From: Leisingera aquimarina DSM 24565
GTDB lineage: Bacteria > Pseudomonadota > Alphaproteobacteria > Rhodobacterales > Rhodobacteraceae
Assembly (NCBI RefSeq): GCF_000473165.1
Contig: NZ_AXBE01000012.1
Coordinates: 45,644-109,643, forward strand
DNA length: 64,000 nt
Direction: 5' to 3'
Both the position numbers and the translations under genes were made by a program. Shown piece after piece: positions 50,586-62,767 of the stretch. Each line of letters starts with the position of its first letter. Position 1 is the stretch's first letter. The notes beneath the pieces are model-generated. The model searched no databases and was not told the DNA's origin. It saw nothing but the letters and a program-made list of their open reading frames with translations.

Positions 50586-50981
50586 ATGGCCAAAGCCATC
50601 CATTCCATGATCCGCGTGCTGGACGAAAAGCGCTCGGTCGATTTTTACCGCAGGGCCCTTGGGCTGACCGTGGCGGAGCGCCTCGATTTCGACAGCTTCA
50701 CGCTGGTCTACCTTTCCAATGACGAGGCCGCCTTCGAGCTCGAACTAACGGTCAACAAGGGCCAGTCCGAGCCCTATGTCTTGGGCAACGGCTATGGCCA
50801 CCTGGCGGTCTGTGTGCCCGATGTGGCGGCGGAACACGCAAGGTTCGAAGCCGAGGGGCTGAAGCCCCGCAAGCTCGTCGATTTCAAGCACGAGGGCGCA
50901 ACGCTCGCCCATTTCTTCTTCGTTCAGGATCCCGACGGTTACGAGATCGAGGTCGTGCAGCGGGCCGGGCGCTACCGGTAA
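50586..50981 (+). CDS. VOC-family (glyoxalase I-like) protein
   Basis: The 131-aa protein has two beta-alpha-beta-beta-beta modules. The metal-ligand positions of glyoxalase I are suggested by SMIRVLDEKRSVDFYRRALG, TLVYLSNDEAAFELELTVNK, YGHLAVCVPDVAAEHARFEA and FFVQDPDGYEIEVVQRAGRY. It may be lactoylglutathione lyase or a related enzyme removing methylglyoxal or another aldehyde. Methylglyoxal can arise from acetone via acetol, which would fit this island. The start ATG 50586 (MAKAIHSMIR) agrees with family N-termini; the track-like start at 50544 is too long. Confidence 0.85.
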   Translation: MAKAIHSMIRVLDEKRSVDFYRRALGLTVAERLDFDSFTLVYLSNDEAAFELELTVNKGQSEPYVLGNGYGHLAVCVPDVAAEHARFEAEGLKPRKLVDFKHEGATLAHFFFVQDPDGYEIEVVQRAGRYR

Positions 50982-51006
50982 TCCAAATCAGACAGGGAGG
51001 CCCCTA

Positions 51007-51531
51007 ATGTCACTTAGCAAGCAAGGCATGACCCGCCGCCAGTTGCTGTCGCAAAGCGCGCTCTTCGGTGCCGGTTTCGTTATCGGCGCCGGTTTCGTCG
51101 CAGGCAAGGCCAGCGCCTCCAATTGGGCGCTCGAGGTCGAACATCTCAACCCCGGAACTATGGCGACGCTTATCCAGATGGCGCGCGATATCTATCCGCA
51201 CGACCAGGTTGGGGATCAACACTATGCAACTGCGGTTAAGGGCTATGACACCGCAGAGGCCGCCGAAGGGGTCGAGGCCGGTGTCGCAGCGCTAAACGAT
51301 GCGGCCAGGGGCGTGGGCTATGCCCGCTACATCGACATCGGCTGGGAACGTGACCGCGCCGATTTGTTGCGCGGTTTCGAAGACACCGCCTTTTTCCAGC
51401 AGGTTCGAGGCGGTCTTGTGACTGGTCTCTACAACCAGAAAGCGGTTTGGCCAATCTTCGGATACGAGGGCGAGAGCTTCTCCGAAGGCGGCTACATCGA
51501 CCGCGGTTTCGACGACATCCACTGGCTTTGA
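51007..51531 (+). CDS. Tat-exported small subunit, gluconate 2-dehydrogenase subunit 3-like
   Basis: The 174-aa protein starts with a twin-arginine signal (MTRRQLLSQSALFGAGFVIG, following MSLSKQG; cleavage probably after AGKASA). The mature part has the subunit-3 features TMATLIQMARDIYPHDQVGD, GVAALNDAARGVGYARYIDI and YNQKAVWPIFGYEGESFSEG. In such dehydrogenases this small subunit carries the Tat signal for the FAD-containing GMC large subunit, which has none. The GMC gene follows after 13 bases, so a periplasmic two-subunit enzyme is likely. A cytochrome c subunit is not encoded here. Confidence 0.85.
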   Translation: MSLSKQGMTRRQLLSQSALFGAGFVIGAGFVAGKASASNWALEVEHLNPGTMATLIQMARDIYPHDQVGDQHYATAVKGYDTAEAAEGVEAGVAALNDAARGVGYARYIDIGWERDRADLLRGFEDTAFFQQVRGGLVTGLYNQKAVWPIFGYEGESFSEGGYIDRGFDDIHWL

Positions 51532-51544
51532 GGGGGCTTGAGCC

Positions 51545-55388
<3,844 letters not shown>

Positions 55389-55411
55389 CGCCTGGCACGG
55401 CGGATCAGAGG

Positions 55412-55430
55412 AAAACCGGATCGGTTTTTT
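55412..55430 (+). terminator. Intrinsic terminator after katG
   Basis: AAAACCG/CGGTTTT with a GAT loop followed by further T, 23 bases after the katG stop. It probably ends the 14 kb transcript that starts upstream of mimA. Confidence 0.75.
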
Positions 55431-55639
55431 AGCGAGTGGGTCGGGGGCCGGACACAGGTCCCCGACAAGTTGTGCCGGCCAGGAATGGCCCGATCGCGGA
55501 ACCGTGTTCCGGCCAAGAGACATGCCCGGAACACAACCGGAAACCGCAAGAAAATAGGCCTGTTGCGTCCATATACGGCCCGAAAGTTTGGCAATGGGCT
55601 GCGCAATCTGCTAACATTTGTACAGGGGGAGGAAAAACA

Positions 55640-56131
55640 GTGGTGGATATTTTTTCGAAGCGCGGCGGTCCGCGTCTCGAAGACGTGAAGGCAAAGCGTC
55701 TGTTGTCGGAAAATGCTGGCACGATACGCAAACTTGCGGATCAGATCAGCAATGGCGGGTTCAGCCGGATGCAGGCCGATCAGGCGCGCCGGAAGCAAGA
55801 GCCGAAGCCCGATGGGCTGATCATCCACGACATGAAGGCGCGGGTCACATCCGACGTGCCCGCGCCTTATGTCAAGGTCAGCCTCAACAACCGGGTGGTG
55901 CTGGTCGACAAGTCGACAGGCCTCCAGATGCAGATGCTGGGCGAGATCCGCGGTAACTTCATGTCGAGAAAATTTGTGCTGGCGACGAAAAAAAACGGCT
56001 TCCTCTCGCCGCTGGAGGAGGGCACCGCCGCCGCGCTGGCGCATCTGGAAGGGGTGGAGATGACCGCCACCTTTAACGATCGCGCCCTTGCCGAGGCGAT
56101 TGAAGCCTTGCTTGTACCGCAGGACGACTGA
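55640..56131 (+). CDS. Hypothetical protein between katG and the sigma54 activator gene
   Basis: The 163-aa protein starts at GTG 55640 (or GTG 55643) after GGGGGAGG. It has an N-terminal helical part (DVKAKRLLSENAGTIRKLAD), the block DGLIIHDMKARVTSDVPAPY, and a mixed alpha/beta C-terminal part (VSLNNRVVLVDKSTGLQMQM, EEGTAAALAHLEGVEMTATF). No family recognised. The DGLIIHDMKAR block resembles SGLMVLDMKDAR in the 96-aa protein at 36947. The stop lies about 100 bases before the regulator gene, and the two may be co-transcribed. Confidence 0.75.
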   Translation: MVDIFSKRGGPRLEDVKAKRLLSENAGTIRKLADQISNGGFSRMQADQARRKQEPKPDGLIIHDMKARVTSDVPAPYVKVSLNNRVVLVDKSTGLQMQMLGEIRGNFMSRKFVLATKKNGFLSPLEEGTAAALAHLEGVEMTATFNDRALAEAIEALLVPQDD

Positions 56132-56234
56132 TCCTCGTCCGCGCTATTTTCTCGTCATCGACCGTGAGGAATGCCTGCAGAGCCGGTATCATTGGCCCGC
56201 AACGACACATGAGAAAAGCGAGAGGGCGCATCAA

Positions 56235-58199
56235 TTGCCTGATAACTCCAGCTATTCGGACGACGATACCCGCAAGGCCTGGGAGAAATTCGTCTCCTCC
56301 GGCAAAGACGGCGACGGGATGCCGGCGAAGGTGCGGGACGAGATCCTCGCCTCCTGGCGGCGCAGCCGGGAGCTGGGGGTCGATGCCGGCAGCCAAGCTT
56401 CACGCAAGGTGATCGACGAAAGCCAGTTGTTTCTGCGCCGTGAACGCAACACCGCGCTCCGCCAAGCGGCCTCGGCGGCCTTCAAACGGCTGGAGCCGCA
56501 TCTGAAAGAGGCCCGCACCATTCTGATCCTGGCTGACAGCCAGGGGGTGATTATCGACGCCATCGGTGACGAACACGTGCTGGACGAGGGCCAGGAAATC
56601 CACCTGGAGCTTGGCGGCGACTGGAGCGAGCGCACCATCGGCACCAATGGCATCGGCACCGCGCTCAAGACCGGCAAACCCTCTTACGTGCATGCCTCCG
56701 AGCATTTTGCCGAAGGCGTACAGGCCTGGACCTGCGTCGGTGCGCCGATCTTCGATCCTCTCACCCAGAACGTGATCGGCGTCGTCGATCTGTCCGGTCC
56801 GCCGCAGATTTTCCGCCAGCACAATGTGGCACTGGTCCTGGCGGCGGCGCGCGAGATCGAGATTGCGCTGGCGGAACAGAAACAGGTCGAACGCACGCAA
56901 TTGCTGGAAGCTTTCCTGATGTCGGATTACAGCCGCGGTCATGACAGTGTGGTGCTGGTCGATCAATCGGGCCGCGTGCTGTTCCGCCGCGGGCTGGACG
57001 ACGACCCGCTGCGCCGGAACAAGGAATTGTCGTTCGGCCACAAGCTGTTGCCGAAACTTGAAGGCCTGTCGGATCAGGATATTCCCAAGCTCTTGCCGCT
57101 CAACGTCGAGGCGGAAGGCATCGAACGGCTCAAGCTGGAAGGCGTTTTTCGCGGCGCCGCCCTGTTTCTCAAGGACAAGGGCAAGATGCGGCAGGCGGGA
57201 GTAACCTGCACCATCAAGCCGCGGGTCAATGTGGCGGAGGGCGAGATCCAGATCATTGGATCGTCGCCGAAGATGGTCGATGCCATCGGCCTGGCCGAAC
57301 GCGCGGCGCTGGCCAATGTCCCGGTGCTGATCCACGGTGAAACCGGAGTCGGCAAGGAATTGTTCGCGCGCCTGATCCACAGCCGGATGCCGGATACCAA
57401 GGCTCCCTACGTGCCGGTCAACTGCGCGGCCATTTCCAGCGATCTGATCGGCGCGGAACTGTTCGGCTATTCGGAAGGCGCCTTTACCGGCGCCGTCCGG
57501 GGCGGGCGCGCCGGGAAGTTCGAACAGGCCAACAACGGTGTGCTCTGCCTCGATGAAATCGGCGACATGCCGATCGAATTGCAGCCCTACCTGCTCAGGG
57601 CGCTTGAACAGCGGGCGATCTACCGGGTAGGTGACAACAAGCGGCGCCCGGTCGATGTCCGGCTGGTGACGATGACCAACCGCGACCTGCGCCAGGAGAT
57701 CGAAAAGGGCAATTTCCGCCGCGACCTGTTCTACCGCATCGGGGTGATGACCATCGAGGTGCCCCCCTTGCGAGAACGCGGCAACGACATCGTCGCCTTG
57801 CTCGACCATTTTTCGCAAAAATACGCCGAAGAAACCGGGCGCACACCGATGACCTTTGCCAGCCGGGCGATGGAATTGATGCTGAAGTACCAGTGGCCGG
57901 GCAACGTCCGGGAGCTGCGCAATGTCGTTCAGCGCTTTTTTCTCATCAAGCCAGACAGTTTCGTGACTGAACGGGATTTGCCGCCGGAGATTCAGGACGA
58001 TTTCGACGATGGCGCAGAGAATTCACTGGAGCATATCCTCGGCGGCCATTCCGGCGACTTGGAAAGCATCGAGGCCAGCGCCATCCGCCGGGCGATCAGC
58101 GCGGAGAACGGCAACCTGACCAGAGTGGCCCAGGTTCTCGGGATCTCGCGGCCAACGCTTTACCGCAAGATCAAGCGGTATCACATCCGCAAGGTCTGA
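56235..58199 (+). CDS. mimR: Sigma54-dependent activator, AcoR/MimR-like
   Basis: The 654-aa bacterial enhancer-binding protein has an N-terminal sensor with a GAF-like domain (RTILILADSQGVIIDAIGDE, ERTIGTNGIGTALKTGKPSY, TCVGAPIFDPLTQNVIGVVD), an AAA+ domain with Walker A HGETGVGKELFARLIHS, the sigma54-contact motif GYSEGAFTGAVRGG and Walker B CLDEIGDMP, and a Fis-type HTH (NLTRVAQVLGISRPTLYRKI). The intact GAFTGA fits the local rpoN gene and -24/-12 promoter. No receiver domain is present, so it should sense a small molecule directly. The start is uncertain: TTG 56235 is the best candidate because no ATG/GTG lies in a good place. Confidence 0.9.
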   Translation: MPDNSSYSDDDTRKAWEKFVSSGKDGDGMPAKVRDEILASWRRSRELGVDAGSQASRKVIDESQLFLRRERNTALRQAASAAFKRLEPHLKEARTILILADSQGVIIDAIGDEHVLDEGQEIHLELGGDWSERTIGTNGIGTALKTGKPSYVHASEHFAEGVQAWTCVGAPIFDPLTQNVIGVVDLSGPPQIFRQHNVALVLAAAREIEIALAEQKQVERTQLLEAFLMSDYSRGHDSVVLVDQSGRVLFRRGLDDDPLRRNKELSFGHKLLPKLEGLSDQDIPKLLPLNVEAEGIERLKLEGVFRGAALFLKDKGKMRQAGVTCTIKPRVNVAEGEIQIIGSSPKMVDAIGLAERAALANVPVLIHGETGVGKELFARLIHSRMPDTKAPYVPVNCAAISSDLIGAELFGYSEGAFTGAVRGGRAGKFEQANNGVLCLDEIGDMPIELQPYLLRALEQRAIYRVGDNKRRPVDVRLVTMTNRDLRQEIEKGNFRRDLFYRIGVMTIEVPPLRERGNDIVALLDHFSQKYAEETGRTPMTFASRAMELMLKYQWPGNVRELRNVVQRFFLIKPDSFVTERDLPPEIQDDFDDGAENSLEHILGGHSGDLESIEASAIRRAISAENGNLTRVAQVLGISRPTLYRKIKRYHIRKV

Positions 58200-58371
58200 G
58201 TTCGCGGGTTACAGGGTCCATGGGGCCGCCGCGTCGGCGTTCAAGCCGAAACGGTGGAAAACCGTGATCAACGGCAAGTGCGGGCCGAAACTGTGTGGAA
58301 ATTTGACGCTGGGGTCGGCGGGACGGCAGTTTTGTCTGGTTGGTCGGCGCTGACATTAGAATGTATTTTGA
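58200..58371. other. Right edge of the island, no gene seen
   Basis: 172 bases between the activator gene and a truncated phosphatase frame. Nothing recognisable and no direct repeat or attachment-like sequence was found by eye. Confidence 0.4.
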
Positions 58372-58695
58372 TCAGCCGGATCGGCTTGGGATTACGGCTA
58401 TCAGGCCGCGGATGCCGATCAGTGCTGCCAACTGCTTGATATCATTTGATGACGGACATCCCGCCCCGAGCAGCCCGGCGCCGTTTTCGACAATTGCAGG
58501 CCATCTCCCGAGACCCATCGACTGCCTCAGTGGAGCAACTTCAGCCGCCGTCTTGCTGGTGGCCAGAATAACACCCGCCCCGGCTCTTTTCAGCGCTGTC
58601 AGGGCCGGCCGGGCGGGCTCCCAGCTATAGTTCTCGTGGCTCAACAAAGTGCCATCGAGATCAGAGAATAGGAGAAGCGGGACAGTTTGCAACAT
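58372..58695 (-). pseudogene. HAD phosphatase (mannosyl-3-phosphoglycerate phosphatase-like), N-terminal part
   Basis: The frame starts MLQTVPLLLFSDLDGTLLSH, the HAD motif I (DxDGT), and continues with EPARPALTALKRAGAGVILA, TSKTAAEVAPLRQSMGLG and IVENGAGLLG, typical of MPGP-type phosphatases acting on glycosyl-glycerate phosphates. These have about 260-280 residues. Here the similarity fades after about residue 80 and the frame stops at 107, at the island edge. It is thus truncated, probably when the island was acquired. Confidence 0.75.
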
Positions 58696-59120
58696 TCTTT
58701 GAGTGTAATCTGCCCGCGCCGAGCTTCAGAGATTTCTGCAAGAAAGTTTAACCCGAATGCTGAGATCGTACTCGCTTTTCAGATGCCTGCTTAACGTTTG
58801 GGCGTTTCCTGCATTAGCAGAAAATTGATAACGTGACCGCGCCTCTTACGGTATCGATGTGCCACGGTGGGTCTATGACCCCCAAAAAAACGCGTCAATG
58901 CAATGGACCCGTCGCGGAGGGCTAGGCGCGACAGCAGGTAGCGTCAGTGACAACGCACAGCCAGCTAAGTTACTTGTTTATATAGGTGATGCCGCTGGAA
59001 CGGGTGAAAACGAACTATTATTATCTCCATGTTCCGAAACATGCGGCTCTTCGTCCACCTAGCGAGTCAATGCAAGAAGCCGTCCCGAGGCTGACAAGCT
59101 GTCTGCCCCGGGATCATAAG
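58696..59120. other. Gene-free stretch between phosphatase remnant and proW
   Basis: 425 bases. The short plus frame at 58859-59062 codes for nothing recognisable. The region is lower in GC than its surroundings and should contain the phosphatase promoter and the end of the proXVW transcript. No clear terminator seen. Confidence 0.45.
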
Positions 59121-60638
59121 TCATCGTTTGCCTGCAACAATTCGGTCGAGGATCAGGGCACAGAACAGGATTGCCAGACCCGCCAGGATCCCTTGCCCGG
59201 CTGCCGCATATTGCAGCGCTTCCAGAACGTCCTCGCCCAGTCCCTTGGCACCAATCAGCGAGGCCACCACCACCATCGCCAGCGACAGCAGGATGGTCTG
59301 GTTGACGCCGGCCATGATCGTCTTGCGCGCCAGCGGCAGGTCGACGCGCCACAGCAGGTAACGCGGCGTGGCGCCAAAGGCGAGCGCCGCCTCGCGCACG
59401 GTTTCCGGCACCTGCTGCAGGCCCAGCACGGTAAAGCGGATCACCGGCGGGCTGCCAAAGATCATGGTGGCCACCACGCCTGCAGGCTTGCCCGAGCCGA
59501 TAAAGGCCACAACCGGGATCAGGTAGACAAAGGACGGCATCGACTGCATGAAGTCCAGCACCGGGCGCACCACGGCAAACACCTTGGGCCGGCGCGCACA
59601 GTAGATGCCCAGCGGGATGCCCAGGGTGATCGAGATCAGCGCCGCGGCCCCCAGCAGCGCGATGGTGGTCATCGCCTTCTCCCAAAAGTCCAGCAGCCCC
59701 AGATAGGCCAGCGCCGCGCCGGTAAAGATCGCCACCCGTGCGCCCGCCGACAGGTAGGCCAGCATCACAATGACCAGCGCCACCACCGGCCAGGGGGTAT
59801 CGACCAGCACCACCTCGATCCAATCGAGTAGCGTCCGCATCCCCGCGGTCAGCCCGTCAAAGAAGCCCCGGCCCGAAGTCTTGGTCCAGTCGAACGCCGC
59901 CTGCACCCCGTCGCCCACGTTCAGCCGCCAGTCGCGGTTGGTGGGAAAGGCGTTCAGCAGCGAAAACGCATCTGGCATCGCAAACTTCAGCGCCGACAGC
60001 ACCACGACCGCCGCCGCCAGCACAGCGGAAACCGCCAGCCGCGGCACGGACCAGCCGCTTGCAACACTCCGATCCGAGCGCCACCGGGCAAACTGCCCCT
60101 CAAGCGTCCAGTTCGCCAATGACGCCGCCAGAAACTTCACTGCCAGCAGCAATGCTGCGCCCACCACCAGGTAGGTGACACCGCTGGCATTCGCCGCCGC
60201 CGCAGCCTCCTGTGCCCCGGCCAGCGCGCTCTCAAGCGACTCTGCCGCGCGTTTCAGCGAGCCCAGCGAGGACGCGCCCGAGGCCTCCGCGGCCGCAATC
60301 TGCTGATGCCGCAGCTCCAGCGTCTGGGCGATCTGCTCGGCCCGGATGCGGAAGTCTCGGCCCAGATCGCCGAACAGCCCCAGCCCGATCTGGATATAGG
60401 CCAGGGTTTCCAGCAGCAGGAAGCCCAGGAACCAGGACCACAGGCCCCGCGCCCCGAACCAGACCGGCCCCAGCAAACCCGCTGCCCAGTTCAAGGTGAA
60501 GCGGTAGCCCGGCGCCTCCATCATGTAGCTGAAAACCTGCTGGTAGTAGCTTTTCGACTGGCCGGTGAACTCACTCACCAGCGAATTCAGCCGCCCAGCG
60601 GTTTCCGGTTTTATATGAGATTGGTCGATGTGTTTCAT
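59121..60638 (-). CDS. proW: ProW, betaine/choline-type ABC transporter permease with N-terminal extension
   Basis: The 505-aa inner-membrane protein has its BPD_transp_1 core at about residues 310-500 (TTIALLGAAALISITLGIPL, DFMQSMPSFVYLIPVVAFIG and the EAA-type loop VPETVREAALAFGATPRYLL). In front lies an unusual extra part: a membrane segment near residues 55-75, a helical stretch DFRIRAEQIAQTLELRHQQI with the Ala-rich SLESALAGAQEAAAAANASG, and another two membrane segments. Usual ProW proteins have 350 residues or fewer. It is the last gene of the gcvT-proX-proV-proW run and 10 bases behind proV. Confidence 0.88.
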   Translation of the reverse strand: MKHIDQSHIKPETAGRLNSLVSEFTGQSKSYYQQVFSYMMEAPGYRFTLNWAAGLLGPVWFGARGLWSWFLGFLLLETLAYIQIGLGLFGDLGRDFRIRAEQIAQTLELRHQQIAAAEASGASSLGSLKRAAESLESALAGAQEAAAAANASGVTYLVVGAALLLAVKFLAASLANWTLEGQFARWRSDRSVASGWSVPRLAVSAVLAAAVVVLSALKFAMPDAFSLLNAFPTNRDWRLNVGDGVQAAFDWTKTSGRGFFDGLTAGMRTLLDWIEVVLVDTPWPVVALVIVMLAYLSAGARVAIFTGAALAYLGLLDFWEKAMTTIALLGAAALISITLGIPLGIYCARRPKVFAVVRPVLDFMQSMPSFVYLIPVVAFIGSGKPAGVVATMIFGSPPVIRFTVLGLQQVPETVREAALAFGATPRYLLWRVDLPLARKTIMAGVNQTILLSLAMVVVASLIGAKGLGEDVLEALQYAAAGQGILAGLAILFCALILDRIVAGKR

Positions 60639-60648
60639 CGTCGCCTCC

Positions 60649-61698
60649 TTACGCCTGGCTGTCCTGAATGGCGCGGATCAGCCCCGCACGGTTGATCACC
60701 CCGACAGTGCTGCCGGCATCGGCCACCTTGACAATGCCGTGGCCGTCAACGGCCAGGTCCATCAGGTCGCTCAGATCCATATCGGGCCGCGCCACTTTGG
60801 CATCTGTCGGCAGCGCGCCGTGAGTGGCTTCGAACTCCGCCACCGGCTTCATCACCGAATGGGCAAAAATCATGTTCAGCTTGGAGATGCCGGCCACGAA
60901 GTCCGCCACATAGTCATCTGCCGGGTTCAGGATGATCTCCTCCGGCGTGCCGGTCTGCACAATGCGGCCGTCCTTCATGATGGCAATGCGGTGACCGATG
61001 CGGATCGCCTCATCGAGGTCATGGGTGATGAACATCGTGGTCTTGCCCAGCTTACGGCTCAGCTCCATGAACTGGTCCTGCAGCTGCTTGCGAATGAGCG
61101 GATCCAGCGCCGAGAACGGCTCATCCATCAGCAGGATTTCTGGGTCCGAGGCGATGGCGCGGGCCAGACCGACGCGCTGCTGCATGCCGCCCGACAGCTC
61201 ATGGGCGTATTTGTCCTCCCAGCCGGTCAGCTCCACCAGCTCCAGCACCCGGTCGGCCTCTTCCCAGCGGCGCGCCTTGCCGGTGCCGCGGATCTCCAGC
61301 GGCATCGCCACATTGTCGCGCACCGTGCGGTGCGGCATCAGGCCGAAGTTCTGGAACACCATGGCGACGCGGCGGTTGCGCAGGTCGCGCAGGCCGTCGT
61401 CCTTGAGCCCCATCACGTCGTCACCGTTGATGTAGATATGCCCGTCCGTCGGCTCCAGCAGCCTGTTCACATGGCGCACCAGCGTCGATTTGCCGGACCC
61501 CGACAGGCCCATCACGCAAAACAGCTCACCGCGTTCGATCTGGAAGCTGGCATCCGCCACCCCGACCACGCAGTTGAACCGCTCCAGCACCTCGGCTTTG
61601 CTCAGGCCTTCCGCATGAATGGCCCGCAGCGCCTCGTCCGCGCGTGCGCCAAAAATCTTCCAGACGCCGCGTGCGTCAATTGCGATGTCGTCCGCCAT
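60649..61698 (-). CDS. proV: ProV, betaine/choline-type ABC transporter ATPase
   Basis: The 349-aa ATPase has Walker A MGLSGSGKSTLVRHVNRL, the signature HELSGGMQQRVGLARAIASD, Walker B ILLMDEPFSALDPLIRK and the switch His in FITHDLDEAIRIGHRIAIMK. The N-terminal extension VWKIFGARADEALRAI is typical of ProV/OpuAA. A C-terminal regulatory part (about 270-349) ends in CBS-like sequence (DLAVDGHGIVKVADAGSTVG, VINRAGLIRAIQ), through which ionic strength may control uptake. Confidence 0.93.
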   Translation of the reverse strand: MADDIAIDARGVWKIFGARADEALRAIHAEGLSKAEVLERFNCVVGVADASFQIERGELFCVMGLSGSGKSTLVRHVNRLLEPTDGHIYINGDDVMGLKDDGLRDLRNRRVAMVFQNFGLMPHRTVRDNVAMPLEIRGTGKARRWEEADRVLELVELTGWEDKYAHELSGGMQQRVGLARAIASDPEILLMDEPFSALDPLIRKQLQDQFMELSRKLGKTTMFITHDLDEAIRIGHRIAIMKDGRIVQTGTPEEIILNPADDYVADFVAGISKLNMIFAHSVMKPVAEFEATHGALPTDAKVARPDMDLSDLMDLAVDGHGIVKVADAGSTVGVINRAGLIRAIQDSQA

Positions 61699-61732
61699 GG
61701 CCCCCCCCTGTCTTTGAAGTATCGTACGGGCA

Positions 61733-61755
61733 CCTGCAGCCGCCTGGGCTGCAGG
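61733..61755 (-). other. Intercistronic hairpin between proX and proV
   Basis: A perfect 9-bp stem CCTGCAGCC/GGCTGCAGG with a 5-base loop, no T-run. It probably stabilises proX mRNA or partially ends transcription so that the binding protein is made in excess. Confidence 0.6.
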
Positions 61756-61769
61756 GCCAATGGATGGGA

Positions 61770-62732
61770 TCAGTTAAGGCCAAGCCAGCCGTCAACGGTC
61801 TCGCCGTTTTCAGCCAGCCAGTCCGACACCGCGGCATCGATCTCCTGGCCCTGGATCACCACCTGATAGGTGAGCTTGGACAGCTCGCCTGCATCCATGT
61901 CGATCTTGCTGAGGAAGGCTGCCGTCGCCGGGTTCCGCTGTTCCAGCGACTTGGAATAGGCCACGGTCACTGTCTTTACAGGGTCGCCGGTGGTGATCGA
62001 GGATTTGTTGTACCAGTCGGAATCCTGATCCGGCTGCAGCATGGTATAGGTGCCGGGGTCGTGCTCCGGCTCCTCGATCATGGTCACATCATAAAGCGCA
62101 TGCACGTAGTGCGGCTCATAGCAGTAGAAGACCACGCCCTCTTCCTGATCGATGGCGTCCTTGAGGCGGGCGTAAAACACTGTCTCGTCCTCGGTCGAGG
62201 GCTCCAGGAAGGTCTCGATCCCGTAGTCGCGCACCTTCACCTTGTGCACATTGGTCGAGGCCCAGCCGGTGGCGCCGAGCCAGATCTCGCCCTTGCCGTC
62301 GCCATTGGTGTCATACAGCTCCTGGGCCATCGGCGTGGCTAGGTCGAAAACGGAGGAAATGCCATGTTTCTCGACCATATAGGTTGGCGTGCAGAACCCG
62401 GTGCGGCCCTGGTAGCTGCCCGAGGACAGGCCGACGGTGCCTTTCTGATCCACGTATTCATCGGTAAAGGACAGGTGGTTCGGCAGCCAGACATCGGGGT
62501 GCACGTCGATGTCGCCGCGGCCGCCGTCCATCGCGGCAAAGATCACCGCATTGGCGCCGGGGGCATAACCGGCTTCGCCACCGAGGCGGGTTTCAATCAC
62601 CTGGCCGATCACCCGGCTCATCACCTTGGCGCCCGGCCAGCTCGGCTCCCCCACCATCACCTTTTCCTGCGCCATGGCGCCGGTGCCGATGCTGAGGGCC
62701 GCAATTGCGGTAAGGGTTTTCAGCGGTTTCAT
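61770..62732 (-). CDS. proX: ProX, glycine betaine/choline-type periplasmic binding protein
   Basis: The 320-aa OpuAC-family protein has a signal peptide MKPLKTLTAIAALSIGTGAM (cleavage near AMAQE). The mature chain has VGEPSWPGAKVMSRVIGQVI, GDIDVHPDVWLPNHLSFTDE, GATGWASTNVHKVKVRDYGI and VVFYCYEPHYVHALYDVTMI, with aromatic residues suited to hold a quaternary ammonium group. It follows the gcvT-like gene by 35 bases, so the two are probably co-transcribed. The exact ligand (glycine betaine, choline, dimethylglycine or similar) is not decided by sequence. Confidence 0.9.
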   Translation of the reverse strand: MKPLKTLTAIAALSIGTGAMAQEKVMVGEPSWPGAKVMSRVIGQVIETRLGGEAGYAPGANAVIFAAMDGGRGDIDVHPDVWLPNHLSFTDEYVDQKGTVGLSSGSYQGRTGFCTPTYMVEKHGISSVFDLATPMAQELYDTNGDGKGEIWLGATGWASTNVHKVKVRDYGIETFLEPSTEDETVFYARLKDAIDQEEGVVFYCYEPHYVHALYDVTMIEEPEHDPGTYTMLQPDQDSDWYNKSSITTGDPVKTVTVAYSKSLEQRNPATAAFLSKIDMDAGELSKLTYQVVIQGQEIDAAVSDWLAENGETVDGWLGLN

Positions 62733-62767
62733 ATTTTCTCTCTCCTGTTGGGGTTGGATTTGCGCGC

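Noticed and set aside
56209-56225. Third copy of the CCCTCTCG hairpin element
   Set aside because: CGAGAGGG occurs here, but there is no adjacent stem and no CCCGGCAG partner.
56400-57818. 472-codon minus-strand frame opposite the activator gene
   Set aside because: Shadow frame; the plus strand has a complete GAF-AAA-Fis protein.
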